Shown here one piece after another: positions 53,101 through 59,366 of a stretch of DNA of 64,000 nt (its first letter is position 1; each line of letters starts with the position of its first letter). A program made the position numbers and the translations under genes. The notes beneath the pieces were generated by a model. It was not told where the DNA came from and did not search any database. It saw only the letters and a program-made list of their open reading frames with translations. This DNA is from Elusimicrobiota bacterium. GTDB taxonomy: Bacteria; Elusimicrobiota; Elusimicrobia; UBA1565. The DNA lies in contig JACPXC010000046.1 in NCBI GenBank assembly GCA_016196755.1, positions 62,001-126,000 of the forward strand, read 5' to 3'.

Positions 53101-56015
53101 TGCAGGCCCTGTCGGTGCCGGTCCGCACGGCCGCGGAGTTCCCGGGCGGCTCCGGCGGCGTCGAGACCCGCGGCCTGCCGGTCCGGGCCTTGCGGACCGC
53201 GACGATCCCGGCCGAGACGCTGGGCTACAACAACGACCTCAGGCCGGCGGTCGAGCCGCGCGCGCCCGCCCGGAGCGTGGCCGAACTGCCCCGCGCGGAT
53301 GTCGTCGATATCTCGGACGTGGCCTTCGGCAGCGACCATTACAGCGGCAGCAACGGCGTGGTACGGCTGGCGCGCCTGCGCGACGGGCGCGTCGTGGCGG
53401 TCAAATCCGTCCACCCCATCGAGTACCCGGGCGCCAAGCCCGAGACGACGGCCGCGCACGAAGCCTGGATGCTCCAGGAGGCCAACTCCGCCGCGCTCTA
53501 CTCCGACCTTGGCTTCGGGGCCCGCTACCATGGCGTCTGGGCCGGCGCGGACGGGCGCCTGATGCTCGTCACCGACATCGCCAGAGGCGACTTCTCCGGC
53601 ACGCCGGTCACCGCCCGCTCCTTCACCGACCTCGAGACCATCATCTCGCGGATGCGCGGGGCCGGCATCGCCGAGGTCGGGGACTTCCAGCTCTACCGCA
53701 CTCCCGAGGGCCGGCTGGTGGGGATCGACGCCGTCGGGGCCACCGCCGCGGTCGGCGTGAAGCCCGAGAAGGCCCCCGACGCCAGCGGCGGTTTCGCCGC
53801 CGGCGAGCGCTTCGCCCTGCTCCGCGAGGCCCCGCCCGACGTCGGCCGGCGCTACCTGGAGGGACTGCGGACGTCCGACCCGGCCGCGTTCAAAGGGCTG
53901 GCGGAGGGTCTCCTCAAGAGCGATGAATCCTGGGGGCGGCAGCGCTACGGCGAGCTGCTGCGCCCGCCGTCGGGCCGCGCGCGGCCCGCCGCCGTGGGTG
54001 AAGGCGACACCGCTCTGGCGACCGCCGACGGCGCCCCCGTCCCGCTCGAGGCCCTGCACGCCGCGGTCAGCGAAGGGCGGGCGTTCATCCGTTCTCAGAT
54101 CGACCATCAGCCGGTCGACCTAGCCGCCGACGGGCCGCTGTCCTCCAAGTCCATGGGCGCCTGCGGGCTGAGCTCGGGCTGCCTGATGCACGTCCTCCAA
54201 GGCGACGGCGTCCAGGCCGTCCCCCATCAGGCCGCCGACGTGTTCGGCCGGGACTCGTACCGCCACTCCTTCCTCTTCGTCCCGCTGCGGCGCTACGTGG
54301 ACGGCCGCTGGGTGAGCGACGCGAGCCGCGGCGTATATCTCGACGCCACTTTCAAGCAGTTCAACCTCAGACAGCTCCAACTCGAATATCCGAACTCCCC
54401 CAACACCCGCTACGGCCCGGTCCAAGTCCTGAGCCGGACCCCGGAAGGGCGCGCGCTCCTTAAGTCGATCCTCAAGGACGGCTACGCGGTCGTGGACGAC
54501 GCAGGCCTGGCGCTCTTGGCGGAGGCCATGACAGCGGACCCACGGACCGGGGTGACCAACGACTCCGTCCGGAGGCCGACCGTTCGCGACATGCTCAAGG
54601 CCACCGACCCCACCATCTACGGGCCAGAGGGGAGCAGCTCCGAGTATATGCCGAGCGACTTCCGGACCCTGGACGCCGCGCGGCGCCCCCCCACGGAGCT
54701 CGCCTCCCTGCGCCGGCCGGCCGAGACGCCCGCCGCCGGCGCCCCCACCGGCTTCAACCGGTTCCTGCGCGCGGTCGGCCTCGGAAGCCAGGCGGCTCCC
54801 GAGATCCCCGTCACGACCCTCGGCCACGGTGAAGCCGGCGTCGTGCTCCAATTCCAGCGGCCCGGCGAATCGCCTATGGCCGTCAAGGTCTCGCGAACCG
54901 GACCGGGCCGCCTCAACGCCCGGGCATGGGAGGAGTTCCTCGACGAGGCCGAGCGCGTGGGTTCGGTGTCCCGGGCCCTGGACCGCAGCCCCGTGCCGAA
55001 TTTCGAGGTGCCCCGTCCGTCGCATCCGACCTTCACCCCGGGGGAACTGCGCGCGCTGAAGGCCGCCGCCGACCGCGGCGCCCCCGGAGGCGTTCCCGGC
55101 GAGGTCGTCGCCAACGGCCAGATGGTGGTCACCAACGTCGTGCCCGGCCAGACGCTCAAGGCCTACTTCGAAGGCGGCGGACGCCTCGCCCCGGCCGAGG
55201 CCAAGGTCATCCTCGACGGCCTGCGTGCCCTCAACGCCCAGGGCTTCTTCGCCTTCGATCTCAAGTCCGACAACATGATGGTCTATAACGACCCGGTCCG
55301 CGGCCTCGTGTTCACGCTCATCGACACCGGCGCCATGAAGTTCGAGACGCCTGGCAAAGGCCGGGACTATACCTCGGCCCGGGAGCGGCAGGACGGCCTC
55401 TTCGAGGGGATGGTGAGGCCCTTCGTCGACATGCCGGCCGCCGGCGCCGCGCCGGCGCCGAGGACGCCCACGACCCAGGGTCGGGCCCTCCCCGAGCCGG
55501 GCGCGGCCCGGCCGGGCCCGCCGCTCAAGCCGGGTCAGATCCTCGGCGACGCCAACGCCGCCATCGCCTTGGAGCGCATGCAAAGCGACCCCGACGGGCT
55601 CAACCCCGCGCATCGCGCCTCGCTGGCGCGCTTGGGGGACTCCGAACTGAGGCTGACGTCCCAGGGCTTCGCCGAGACCGGCTACGGCGGCCCGGGCGTC
55701 GTGGCGCCCCTTACGGTCTCGCGCACGGACCCGGCCTACCTCGCCGTCATCAAGGTCCTCGAGACGGCCAACCTCGGCCAGCGCAAGGGAAACGGAGACC
55801 GCGCGACGGTGGCCGACGCGTTCTTCACCGCCACCTCGGACGGCGGCCCCGTCACGTTCCTGAGCGCCGACAAAAGCGTCTATAACACCTTGGCCCGCCT
55901 AGGCGGCATCGATCCGGCCAAGCTGGGCGGAAAGACCGTCCCGTCGGCCTACCCGGACGGCTTCACCGTGACGGTCAACGGCCGCACGATCCGCGTCCTG
56001 GCGGCCGGCCGCTGA
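41142..56015 (+). CDS. Giant HEAT-repeat exported protein 3, the largest
   Basis: 4,957 aa, single frame. Sec signal to about residue 38 (LGGFLSLILAVPWQVLPAFA). HEAT solenoid about 280-1760, 'WY' module from W1828, helical region and J-like segment without HPD (about 2500-2540). Then: a possible ADP-ribosyltransferase-like domain (about 2630-2970; SHHYEIM, NAVNILRTGQIREG); zincin HEAQH 3070-3074; the module shared with giant 2 (about 3250-3530); HD hydrolase (H3653, H3657, H3689-D3690); kinase-like fold (K4088); a Cys-His-Asp hydrolase (C4341, H4375, D4401); a complete-looking protein kinase (LGHGEAGVV, K4582, FDLKSDN from D4706, IDTG at 4728); and a PIN-type nuclease (D4803, AETGY, VADAFF, SADKS). 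The enzymatic domains are predictions from motifs; export is from the signal. Confidence 0.85.
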   Translation: MRTPPPRSGMPLPSLRRFLGGFLSLILAVPWQVLPAFAAEGDPDPAQDPVEDPATPPVDPYERKVFEAQTNPGPYLNAVLAENTFSNVLALDQHFDSLLSGLTSGRRRLSGSDIAFLEEFRRLYNERMAAGNPSRALRYLADDPGVKELLARFNELKPLTAPAGTTATTGTAGRRRDDREIKPADLRPAAGALKVTREGVTGQEIGAVVDGNSRPAGSEPELPPGKARSGRVTDSPTAGADTYQRPTLTLAAFAAPPPAITPKTAVPTAAAALPPELAAAMTNLERGATRWRPEHSWGEYGVDRESGRWRQSWNELARAGAPAVPALSAALESSNANVAAGALRALASMSGDVKLDDATLQQAARAGARLLQTNDALLRMQVLQGLSGLPVRDSKEAAAAALAVLTQNGSPADAPEWKLEADKMALRFLKDLGAQAADSAPALAALLDQREGRRDILEALSVIAPGDPAVVKRVAALLGGRPPLDANDTAAALALLKAAGPAGRPASSAVVAILLDPARKKEAGAAAAALAAISGDGPVAAMARDYVKAEGPARGVIGQALRLAASSDMKGLNAKLIEVLGGGDPAARLAAARLLPLLGKDGAPSLPALLAAAVAGSNGSSRQEGDAYADVLLALRGRFAAGEVSGLISLLAVDSARAQRAAAELLSSPELAGLITPAHITALAKLAKPSGAYDPERPRINAIELLAALGERARPAIPALIAVMGEQAYHPSVERGLSDVRKAAAKTLSALGPPRPEDLPELTRLLGSENAGSRDAAADVLKSYGPKAAAALTAALGLESPDARTGALGVLVSLGKDALPALAEGLGRTKGPHRQEILLAIDRLGLAWPEARASVPALLAVLAEDRLPSAAGGRFLPERSEAHRTAALNALERIARADRGAAAAIAAGTPELLTAALKERRSLERDSGRDDLILARQRLLAVAAPEAAAEAAAAQFHSGDRARMGPALELIAALALAGKPVAGISADDLEGVLRPRDGRLHMPTRVFSAALALDALFPERSEAAVAAVTGYPNLSYDEKFRLVETLGRFTNGREAAATKLAGMLASNAPGVGGAILTPAAARALIDSGRGRDRAGADLAMLLAHSNKEVRALAQAEAAEVARTDPEQALVLLGALGTGDRDLRINILTSVAGLELDPAKALPLLVGFLGGDGRDDPGMAEAVSRARELALGLAGEKDPARPFIEALGSNNERTRLAARQVLRALAPGGDPAEALKVLSAALHQAEDWDLRVFSVQGLAAIAPLRPEAGAELAWALVIEDNRVVPAAHQALAALGPTVVPHISRKMHLEPYQTARALMAAGAPGIEAVAAFVADERRPVADRVKAARALDSNFGLLQPELAGRIAESLEAALPKVPEPYRVVELVETIGSLGGPRADAALIRLLDHSDPTVRIEAAEVLTENPDMAARAEPALLAAAVSKDEVDRHKAIEALGRIGSERGVALLARHADAYALGRVLLFGRGPMRAEALRLLSVSAAEGPVGERLQAVKSLAQAREGGPDVVTVLTAALASPEAAVRVAAADALGAAGLRSEAAAAALTRSLADPDRKVRLRSMEALALLAAADPWSVPDAAVPALEAAIRRGLNERLSSSGPGYYSEGPDEEIPAAGAKALGALGARALPAAATLRELAGSANWDVRVAGERGLRSLQTSAQTPDPRRFAGVPTSELITRAGAALGDPDSFDALAGALAGRGAESREALPLLYRTARLDVASAEDPAKAARVKAAAFKALADLDPESLVTLAGELAPAGAPAPPPSTALSAQAGLEGAIGLARALPFFDALFPNPDRAWRVDAERRLAALKEQGAVRWYGEQAYTGPDGVRRRGLGTQSANGAYRFESPDGFYVMIAPDGSAETGNVNTGARVHADTKFTTVYDPFTKSLQRTPRGEKDSDVSWEQSSYFTGILGSYHGRSFMRPAGEYPILQADGSLIFYRDQEGGPPVMTGWLERSVAEGGKEEFHSYESLGGGFGYVRDEKHVILTPQTLQAVREGRLDLSAIPQSLVPDSQRSAFEGAIRAAASMTPELDAAFRGDRRVSKQGVERYSVQNAEIFYDEKDHAYRLRISVARGSEDGNTPPSVSQFVVVPSQLGRTSVFVSRDGQNPLVYRFDPAFERVWRQEVSKQEWANGRMRFVDTQARSVVDGRWSDWRGAGGNPPPEEPGALEKGMGYIGTGAEVIFSPVQTVLYGILAESQFLISDAAELANLVGVDGANEAADFFRANGIYTVSQAKFVRWGVGGEEADYQQRVYQLARANMRQGTRSMLDASMSHEFRLAQEKIYGEAAFLYRPGFEEQSNTMEARAAQAGGIFGAGNTAGAFIRDGEKDWERGDVWGAALNYAAGGGFIIGEGYVTGFGFGVMATPLKVGAAGLVGARGVTAVERALLTQKNLRNINIAENVLLNAPGLYHSVTSLSDWLAAAGNGDSDTTERFSRFFESTAGFGGLGLGLLVAQTHGKNRLPSAGESMKALKLDTAALRGLSPEAVVSRVEAAYRAEWAATRNLSGAELEAATTRLRGARDSLFQIVMADVAAAEAPATKKPAPAERPAASPSELASLRPTVAEVQGRAAPVPADVMPAARAVMRTQPSGRLGALAEPPAGAPAQPVPASVAAVRQFLSSADGTLSYLEQTGGSGSPLHKRLSAFLERHGASNTDPARLSVGQARELTFEFFEALGDRNTVFDLKNALRADERGGGLNRARYESDSLLGDIPPGHALADLGGFFMQVDVLMSRGGVEYSLQYGAADAVDRSAGTRALQADRLTRAIEALEASGRAPAQLEVLRGQLRTLREGGDVQTWGDSHHYEIMERPGAAPGQSLENAVNILRTGQIREGTGGAGGGDSGVWTQRGTPTTGEAEFTFRFFPGGKARGEFRNGETYPFWSKKTGGPLDLAQVDGLQVIGRSRQSLQNLADGLIAKGALTEADVVRSPSGEVTGLKLNGRDVRLMTIEEYNGGGVFSAPGFDPVAAPRVTARAAGSAPSTELASAMREAPRGSMVNADRMIAAIRGQMIAEGVPLAVVEKLQFEKKDFFAFDSAGTGEITLGVDAYGRTILGRAWHEAQHAIDILSETASPAQVTDAAVKTKAVRESKGLSAAERDRIFAAYENQPLEIRARVREYLTELDRLGARLKRLEDRAAGRYGPEEVPGRIQDVLEAGRDLMAEYASRLVDLRVRALENEMIEGVRGTGRAAADGPLQLRGRALVERGVPELLRLSPELGLVPGGKLRAGYEAAQNSGGGDIFLARGRDPNLPHMISALESASSKLRAAVAEAPAGPKRAAAQEAYSANQEHLSQLRLYRTHAEWVDAGAEVVGVIGRAEYLRLNPLGKNALDNVPDAPHVYYRLRYNPDNPTAFDLNRTAGNAGGLLGNWMGVHSRTFARPTVNQEALAAPDVNTAGFWRRLQPVTPASPERIVMLRPVARLEATPGYPDGMVHTPDGTVYGRPNPGGRLEVLSGKTMTLPDGSVSAPQPFLDAAFTVRTTRSPGELPVAGSERAGIRLSERITTELFEPSDPRLKSPVDRDSPEFRAKYEAMSREIRDLHARLEREAPDQAARIRESLEVLEEQLAEVKPPPAQPPLLTRAVQAAANAPSVLLSIMTGRRGRSDEATAGRAPRETTPPLERYFTREAFAKLHPEGDGAVYHDAAHSENVARLAYESAVARGASPADALFIYQVGLLHDLDPGRAPGSPARVPATLEALRADFTGTMSLDGAAGESVLVKRFGWGRSDLARAEAMIQRTEFPFGDAHQNPHYKDASPLARYEAMLAAMSPADRAFVLREGPMLSEYGDKASWYALVDFPTAMRSVEGLANEINTVSGGKANMSAGKLDTADFMGIIGEAKAFELDLALARKFGMDAPDLPSSRRGAAAPEGDVAQRFLSTLEGDAGRRFASNLAGFQVYRDAIKAGKPHAEAVELASRRASAAFRASERSLTAPLTEAPSGGLLDRAIGTLAAVFEGPSGRAKPEPKPRPEAYGELQALSVPVRTAAEFPGGSGGVETRGLPVRALRTATIPAETLGYNNDLRPAVEPRAPARSVAELPRADVVDISDVAFGSDHYSGSNGVVRLARLRDGRVVAVKSVHPIEYPGAKPETTAAHEAWMLQEANSAALYSDLGFGARYHGVWAGADGRLMLVTDIARGDFSGTPVTARSFTDLETIISRMRGAGIAEVGDFQLYRTPEGRLVGIDAVGATAAVGVKPEKAPDASGGFAAGERFALLREAPPDVGRRYLEGLRTSDPAAFKGLAEGLLKSDESWGRQRYGELLRPPSGRARPAAVGEGDTALATADGAPVPLEALHAAVSEGRAFIRSQIDHQPVDLAADGPLSSKSMGACGLSSGCLMHVLQGDGVQAVPHQAADVFGRDSYRHSFLFVPLRRYVDGRWVSDASRGVYLDATFKQFNLRQLQLEYPNSPNTRYGPVQVLSRTPEGRALLKSILKDGYAVVDDAGLALLAEAMTADPRTGVTNDSVRRPTVRDMLKATDPTIYGPEGSSSEYMPSDFRTLDAARRPPTELASLRRPAETPAAGAPTGFNRFLRAVGLGSQAAPEIPVTTLGHGEAGVVLQFQRPGESPMAVKVSRTGPGRLNARAWEEFLDEAERVGSVSRALDRSPVPNFEVPRPSHPTFTPGELRALKAAADRGAPGGVPGEVVANGQMVVTNVVPGQTLKAYFEGGGRLAPAEAKVILDGLRALNAQGFFAFDLKSDNMMVYNDPVRGLVFTLIDTGAMKFETPGKGRDYTSARERQDGLFEGMVRPFVDMPAAGAAPAPRTPTTQGRALPEPGAARPGPPLKPGQILGDANAAIALERMQSDPDGLNPAHRASLARLGDSELRLTSQGFAETGYGGPGVVAPLTVSRTDPAYLAVIKVLETANLGQRKGNGDRATVADAFFTATSDGGPVTFLSADKSVYNTLARLGGIDPAKLGGKTVPSAYPDGFTVTVNGRTIRVLAAGR

Positions 56016-56025
56016 GCGCACCGTC

Positions 56026-56054
56026 TTGCGTCAGGGGGATAGGTCTGCTATCTT
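56026..56054 (+). promoter_or_regulatory. Promoter of the Rieske gene
   Basis: TTGCGT (56026-56031), 17 nt, TATCTT (56049-56054). The ATG at 56062 follows after 7 nt, so the mRNA should be leaderless; this also decides the start codon. Confidence 0.65.
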
Positions 56055-56061
56055 TATTCCG

Positions 56062-56367
56062 ATGACGAAATGGGAGAAAATGTGCCCGGTCGAGGAGATT
56101 CCGGCCGGCGGCCGCAAGGTCGTTCCGGCCAACTCGCTGGATATCCTCATCTTCAACACCGGCAAGCGCTGGTACGCCTGCGCCAACGAGTGCCCCCACC
56201 TGGGCGAGCCGCTCGACACCGGCGAGCTCCAGGGCCACGTCGTCCGCTGCAACGCCCACGGCTACAAGATGGACCTCTCCACCGGCAACTGCGTCACCGA
56301 GGCCGGCCTGGGCGTCCCGATCTTCCCGATCGAGGTGCGCGACGGCTGGGTCTGGGTCAAGATCTAG
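56062..56367 (+). CDS. Rieske [2Fe-2S] ferredoxin
   Basis: 101 aa, the usual length of a free-standing Rieske ferredoxin such as the small subunit of nitrite reductase or dioxygenase electron carriers. Cluster ligands are CPH and CNAH, separated by the usual 16 residues. No signal peptide, so cytoplasmic. I chose ATG 56062 (MTKWEKMCPV) over an in-frame start further up because the -10 box lies inside the longer version. No oxygenase or reductase partner lies beside it. The end overlaps the convergent cyclase by 11 bp. Confidence 0.9.
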   Translation: MTKWEKMCPVEEIPAGGRKVVPANSLDILIFNTGKRWYACANECPHLGEPLDTGELQGHVVRCNAHGYKMDLSTGNCVTEAGLGVPIFPIEVRDGWVWVKI

Positions 56368-57796
56368 GCAGCAGACGCAGCACCGCCCGGCCCAGCGCGC
56401 GCAGACCTTCCGTCAGGCTCTCCCCGCCTTCCATCCGGACCGTCGCGCCGTCGAGGCTGTAGACCTCGAGCGGCGCGGAGAACCCCTTGAGCTCGACGCG
56501 CCGCCGCTCGGCCCCCGCTCCGGCTACCAGCCGTCCGGCCTCAGGGTCGGCCAACAGCCGCGCGCTGAGCAGGACCCCGCCGCGGCCGGCTCGTCGCATG
56601 AGGCGCGCGGCGGCGTTGACCGTGTTCCCGAAATAGTCGAGGCGCTCGAGATGGTCCTGGCGCACGACCCGCCCGTAGCTCACGCCGACGCGCAGGTCGA
56701 GGCCGTCTCCCAGCGGCGCCCCCTCCCTCAATTCGGCCGCGCGGCTTTGGAGCTCGGCCGCCGCGCGCACCGCCGCGGCGGGGTCCTCGAAGCTGGCCAT
56801 CACCGCCTCGCCCGAGGTCTTGACCAGTTCCCCGCCATGGCGCGCGACGATCGCCGCGGCGTAGGCGTGGAAGACCTTGACCGTGGCGAAGGCGCGGCGG
56901 CGGCCGTCGGCCTCGTAGCGCCGCGGCCAGTCGTCGATGCCGGCAAACAGCGTGGCGCGCCGCTCGAGGCGCGTGAGCGACAGCTCCCCCTGGATCCAGG
57001 CCGCTCCCAGGGCCTCGGAGGCGGCACTTCCTCGCGATAGCGCTCGGTCGGCCGCTCCCAAGGCCTCGGAGGCGGCACTTCCTCGCGATAGCGCTCGCTC
57101 GCCCGCGTCCGAGGCCTGCGCCAGCGCGCGCTCGACGGCCTGCCCATAGACGTCGAAGCCGCCGGCCGAGCGGTCCTCGATGACGCTGCCCCCCGAGGCG
57201 GCCGTATGCAGCTCGAGGCCCGGCCAGCCCAGCAGGGCGCGCGCCGACGGCAGCAGGGCCCGCACCCGCTCGCCGGCCGCCTGAGCTAGGTCCCCGGTCG
57301 GGAAGGCGATCAGAAGTCCGTCGCCGAGCCGGCGCGCCACCGTCCCGCCCAAGCGCGCGGCCACCCCGGCCGCGAAGTCCATCACCGCGTCGGCCGCGGC
57401 ATGCGCGCGGCGGTTGCCCACCTCGTGGTAGAGCTTGGTGGAGTCCTTGAGGTCTACGACGAGGAGGCCGGTGCCGGGACGCTCGGCCAGGGGGCCGAGG
57501 GGTTGGGGGCGCGCGGGCGCGGCGTACGGCGCCGCGGGGACAGCGGGAGCGGCGGAGACCGGAGCCGCTACGGCCGCCGGAATCGGGACGGCCGAGACGG
57601 GACCGATGGCCTCATGTCCGACCAACGGCAGTGCCAACTGGAAGGGCGCCGGAAGGGTGGGATCGGCCGACGGCGCCGCCAGACCCGGAAACGCCCCGGG
57701 CGCCGGCGCGGCGGACACGGGCGTCACCCGCGGACGCATCTGCCCGCGAGCGGAGCAGACGAGGATGGCGGCCAACGCGGCCGCGCTCAGCACCAT
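56357..57796 (-). CDS. Exported or membrane-anchored class III adenylate cyclase with paired domains
   Basis: 479 aa. Residues 1-19 look like a signal peptide or anchor, followed by a Pro/Ala linker to about 105. Two cyclase homology domains follow. Domain 1 (about 108-228) has both metal Asp residues (VVDLKDS D115; RLGDG D159) but lacks the Asn/Arg pair. Domain 2 (about 282-425) has the base-specifying K326 and D387 and the catalytic N394 and R398 (DYFGNTVNAAARL, spacing as in mammalian C2), but E330 in place of the second metal Asp. Together they would give one complete active site, probably for ATP. A duplicated 17-residue linker lies between them. Confidence 0.85.
   Translation of the reverse strand: MVLSAAALAAILVCSARGQMRPRVTPVSAAPAPGAFPGLAAPSADPTLPAPFQLALPLVGHEAIGPVSAVPIPAAVAAPVSAAPAVPAAPYAAPARPQPLGPLAERPGTGLLVVDLKDSTKLYHEVGNRRAHAAADAVMDFAAGVAARLGGTVARRLGDGLLIAFPTGDLAQAAGERVRALLPSARALLGWPGLELHTAASGGSVIEDRSAGGFDVYGQAVERALAQASDAGERALSRGSAASEALGAADRALSRGSAASEALGAAWIQGELSLTRLERRATLFAGIDDWPRRYEADGRRRAFATVKVFHAYAAAIVARHGGELVKTSGEAVMASFEDPAAAVRAAAELQSRAAELREGAPLGDGLDLRVGVSYGRVVRQDHLERLDYFGNTVNAAARLMRRAGRGGVLLSARLLADPEAGRLVAGAGAERRRVELKGFSAPLEVYSLDGATVRMEGGESLTEGLRALGRAVLRLLPRS
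57001..57102. repeat. Two tandem 51-bp units inside the cyclase gene
   Basis: 57001-57051 and 57052-57102 are near-identical (about three differences) and encode RALSRGSAASEALGAA followed by D or W. In frame, so it lengthens the linker between the two cyclase domains by 17 residues. High identity implies a recent duplication. Confidence 0.85.
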
Positions 57797-57886
57797 GGGT
57801 CTAGGGTAGCCGGCACGCGCCGGCCGGCGCAGGGCCGCCCGTCCTAGGCAACGCGCGGCGATGGGCCTAGGCGGGAAGGGTCCCGC

Positions 57887-58732
57887 TCAATCCAAGACCT
57901 CGGGCCGGCGCCTGATGCTCCCGCGATTGAGCTTGCGGGCTATCCTCCGACCCGGGTCACGCCGGTCCAGGAGGTCGTCGAGGGCCTGTTCGAACAGCAG
58001 GTCAGGCTCGCCGCGAGGGTACTTGTGCCGGAGGATTTCGGCCGCACGCTTGAGCTTCCGGCGCAGCGACTCGCGTCCGACGAAGTTGAACAGGACTCGG
58101 CTCTCGACGGCCGGAACAGGCTCCGCGATGAGAACCGGCGACGGCTCATCGTGCCGAATCGGAAGCACGATCGCCGGTGTCGCGGCCTCTGTCGGGGGAG
58201 ACTCCAAGGGATCGCCGCTCCCAGCCGGCCCAGCGAACAGGTCGCCCTTCGCCGGATCCTCGGGCAGCAAAGACATTCCGACAGACAGCGTCCGGATGAC
58301 GGGCCGCTTCTCCGGCTCCGGCGCCAACTCGGCGACCATCGTCTGAATCTCCTCGATAGTCCTCCGACTCGCCCTGTCCAATAAGCTGCGATAGTTCTCC
58401 GACGTCAGATGCGGGGCCAGCTTCCCGATCGCCGAGACATGAATCTCGCGCCGAGCCAGCATCCCCAAGATCCGCGGGAACCGCCGTGCCGCGCGTGCCG
58501 CCCGAATGCGCAGGAACGCCTCGGCCTCTGAATACCCCAACTCGCTGACGCAGTAGGAGAACAGTGACGGAAATGCCTCCGCCAATACCGCCTCCCGCTT
58601 ATCGAGTTCGCTTAGATGCGCGAGAATCGGGGCGATCATCTCCGATTCCACACGATGAAGCTGGCGCATGTCCTCGAACAGGCTCTTCGTAGTCTTGCGG
58701 GCACAGCAGTCCAGCCAATCTTCGGCTTCCAT
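57887..58732 (-). pseudogene. HNH-endonuclease-family protein without its HNH domain
   Basis: 281 aa. The N-terminal half matches proteins that usually end in an HNH nuclease: LGYSEAEAFLRIRAARAARRFP, then SAIGKLAPHLTSENY and RRTIEEIQTMVAELAP. The frame stops after a basic tail (RRIARKLNRGSIRRRPEVLD), where the family normally continues into an HNH domain with CxxC pairs; none is present. Either a truncated remnant or a DNA-binding derivative. Start ATG 58732 follows a TATATA by 6 nt; a TTG at 58750 is less likely because the box would lie inside. Confidence 0.6.
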
Positions 58733-58816
58733 ACCCGTTATATACGCCAAAGGCTTGATTTTAGTTCCTCCGTCTCCACCTCCCTTTCGAATAAATGCGG
58801 TTTTTAAAGCGCAAAT

Positions 58817-58850
58817 CGAAGGCGAGTGCGTTTAAACGCAGTTGGCTTCG
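58817..58850. repeat. Nested inverted repeat in the largest intergenic gap
   Basis: The perfect 14-bp palindrome TGCGTTTAAACGCA (58827-58840) is framed by CGAAG (58817-58821) and CTTCG (58846-58850), with 5-nt mismatched spacers. It lies downstream of vapC and about 100 nt upstream of the HNH remnant: a terminator, a regulator site, or part of an old mobile element. The rest of 58745-58943 holds nothing I recognise. Confidence 0.45.
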
Positions 58851-58943
58851 ACAAGCGCTGAGATTCCATGCGCAATTCGAAAGCGCGGTGGGGACACAGC
58901 AACGCAGACGCGCAGCTTCTTCCCACGTTGGGCCCAAGGGGGT

Positions 58944-59366
58944 CTAAGGCCAGCAGGTGAAGGAGCGCTGCTTGCGGGGACCGAAGCGGTAGAGCAGGAA
59001 GTCCTTGTCGAAAGCGAACGCGTCGCCGATCCCGTGACGCTCCATGAGCGCGAAGGAAATCGCATCGGTGAGGCTCAACTGCTGGTCCGCGTAGTCCGAC
59101 ATGATGCGGGCAGCCGCCTCGAATTCGACGGGCTCGATGAAGAGGATGGCGACCTCCGACTTCCTCAATCCGTCCAAATAGCGGCCTGCGGCCGGCCAGC
59201 CGAGCTTGTTGCGGATCAGCGTCCAAGCCTCGAGCACGACGGCCGAACTGGTCACGAACTCGTATCGGTCCAAGGCCTCAAGGAAGAAGTCCTTTGCGGC
59301 GCGGGAGTTGCGGTCCGACCGGTCGGCCAGCGCGTAGAAGGCCCCGGTGTCGACGAGGAGCGTCAC
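58944..59366 (-). CDS. PIN-domain ribonuclease toxin, VapC-like
   Basis: 140 aa, normal VapC size. Four acidic residues of the PIN active site are visible: LLVDTGAF, SAVVLEAW, SLTDAISFALM and FAFDKDF. Cleaves RNA (often tRNA or rRNA) when its antitoxin is degraded. The start overlaps the antitoxin stop by ATGA, giving coupled translation. Confidence 0.88.
   Translation of the reverse strand: MTLLVDTGAFYALADRSDRNSRAAKDFFLEALDRYEFVTSSAVVLEAWTLIRNKLGWPAAGRYLDGLRKSEVAILFIEPVEFEAAARIMSDYADQQLSLTDAISFALMERHGIGDAFAFDKDFLLYRFGPRKQRSFTCWP

Noticed and set aside
57740-57760. Lipobox in the cyclase signal region
   Set aside because: The residues before Cys14 are I-L-V, not the small residue needed at -1, so a lipoprotein is unlikely.
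58804-59226. 140-codon minus-strand frame beside vapC
   Set aside because: It overlaps vapC in another frame, with composition like a shadow and no recognisable motif.
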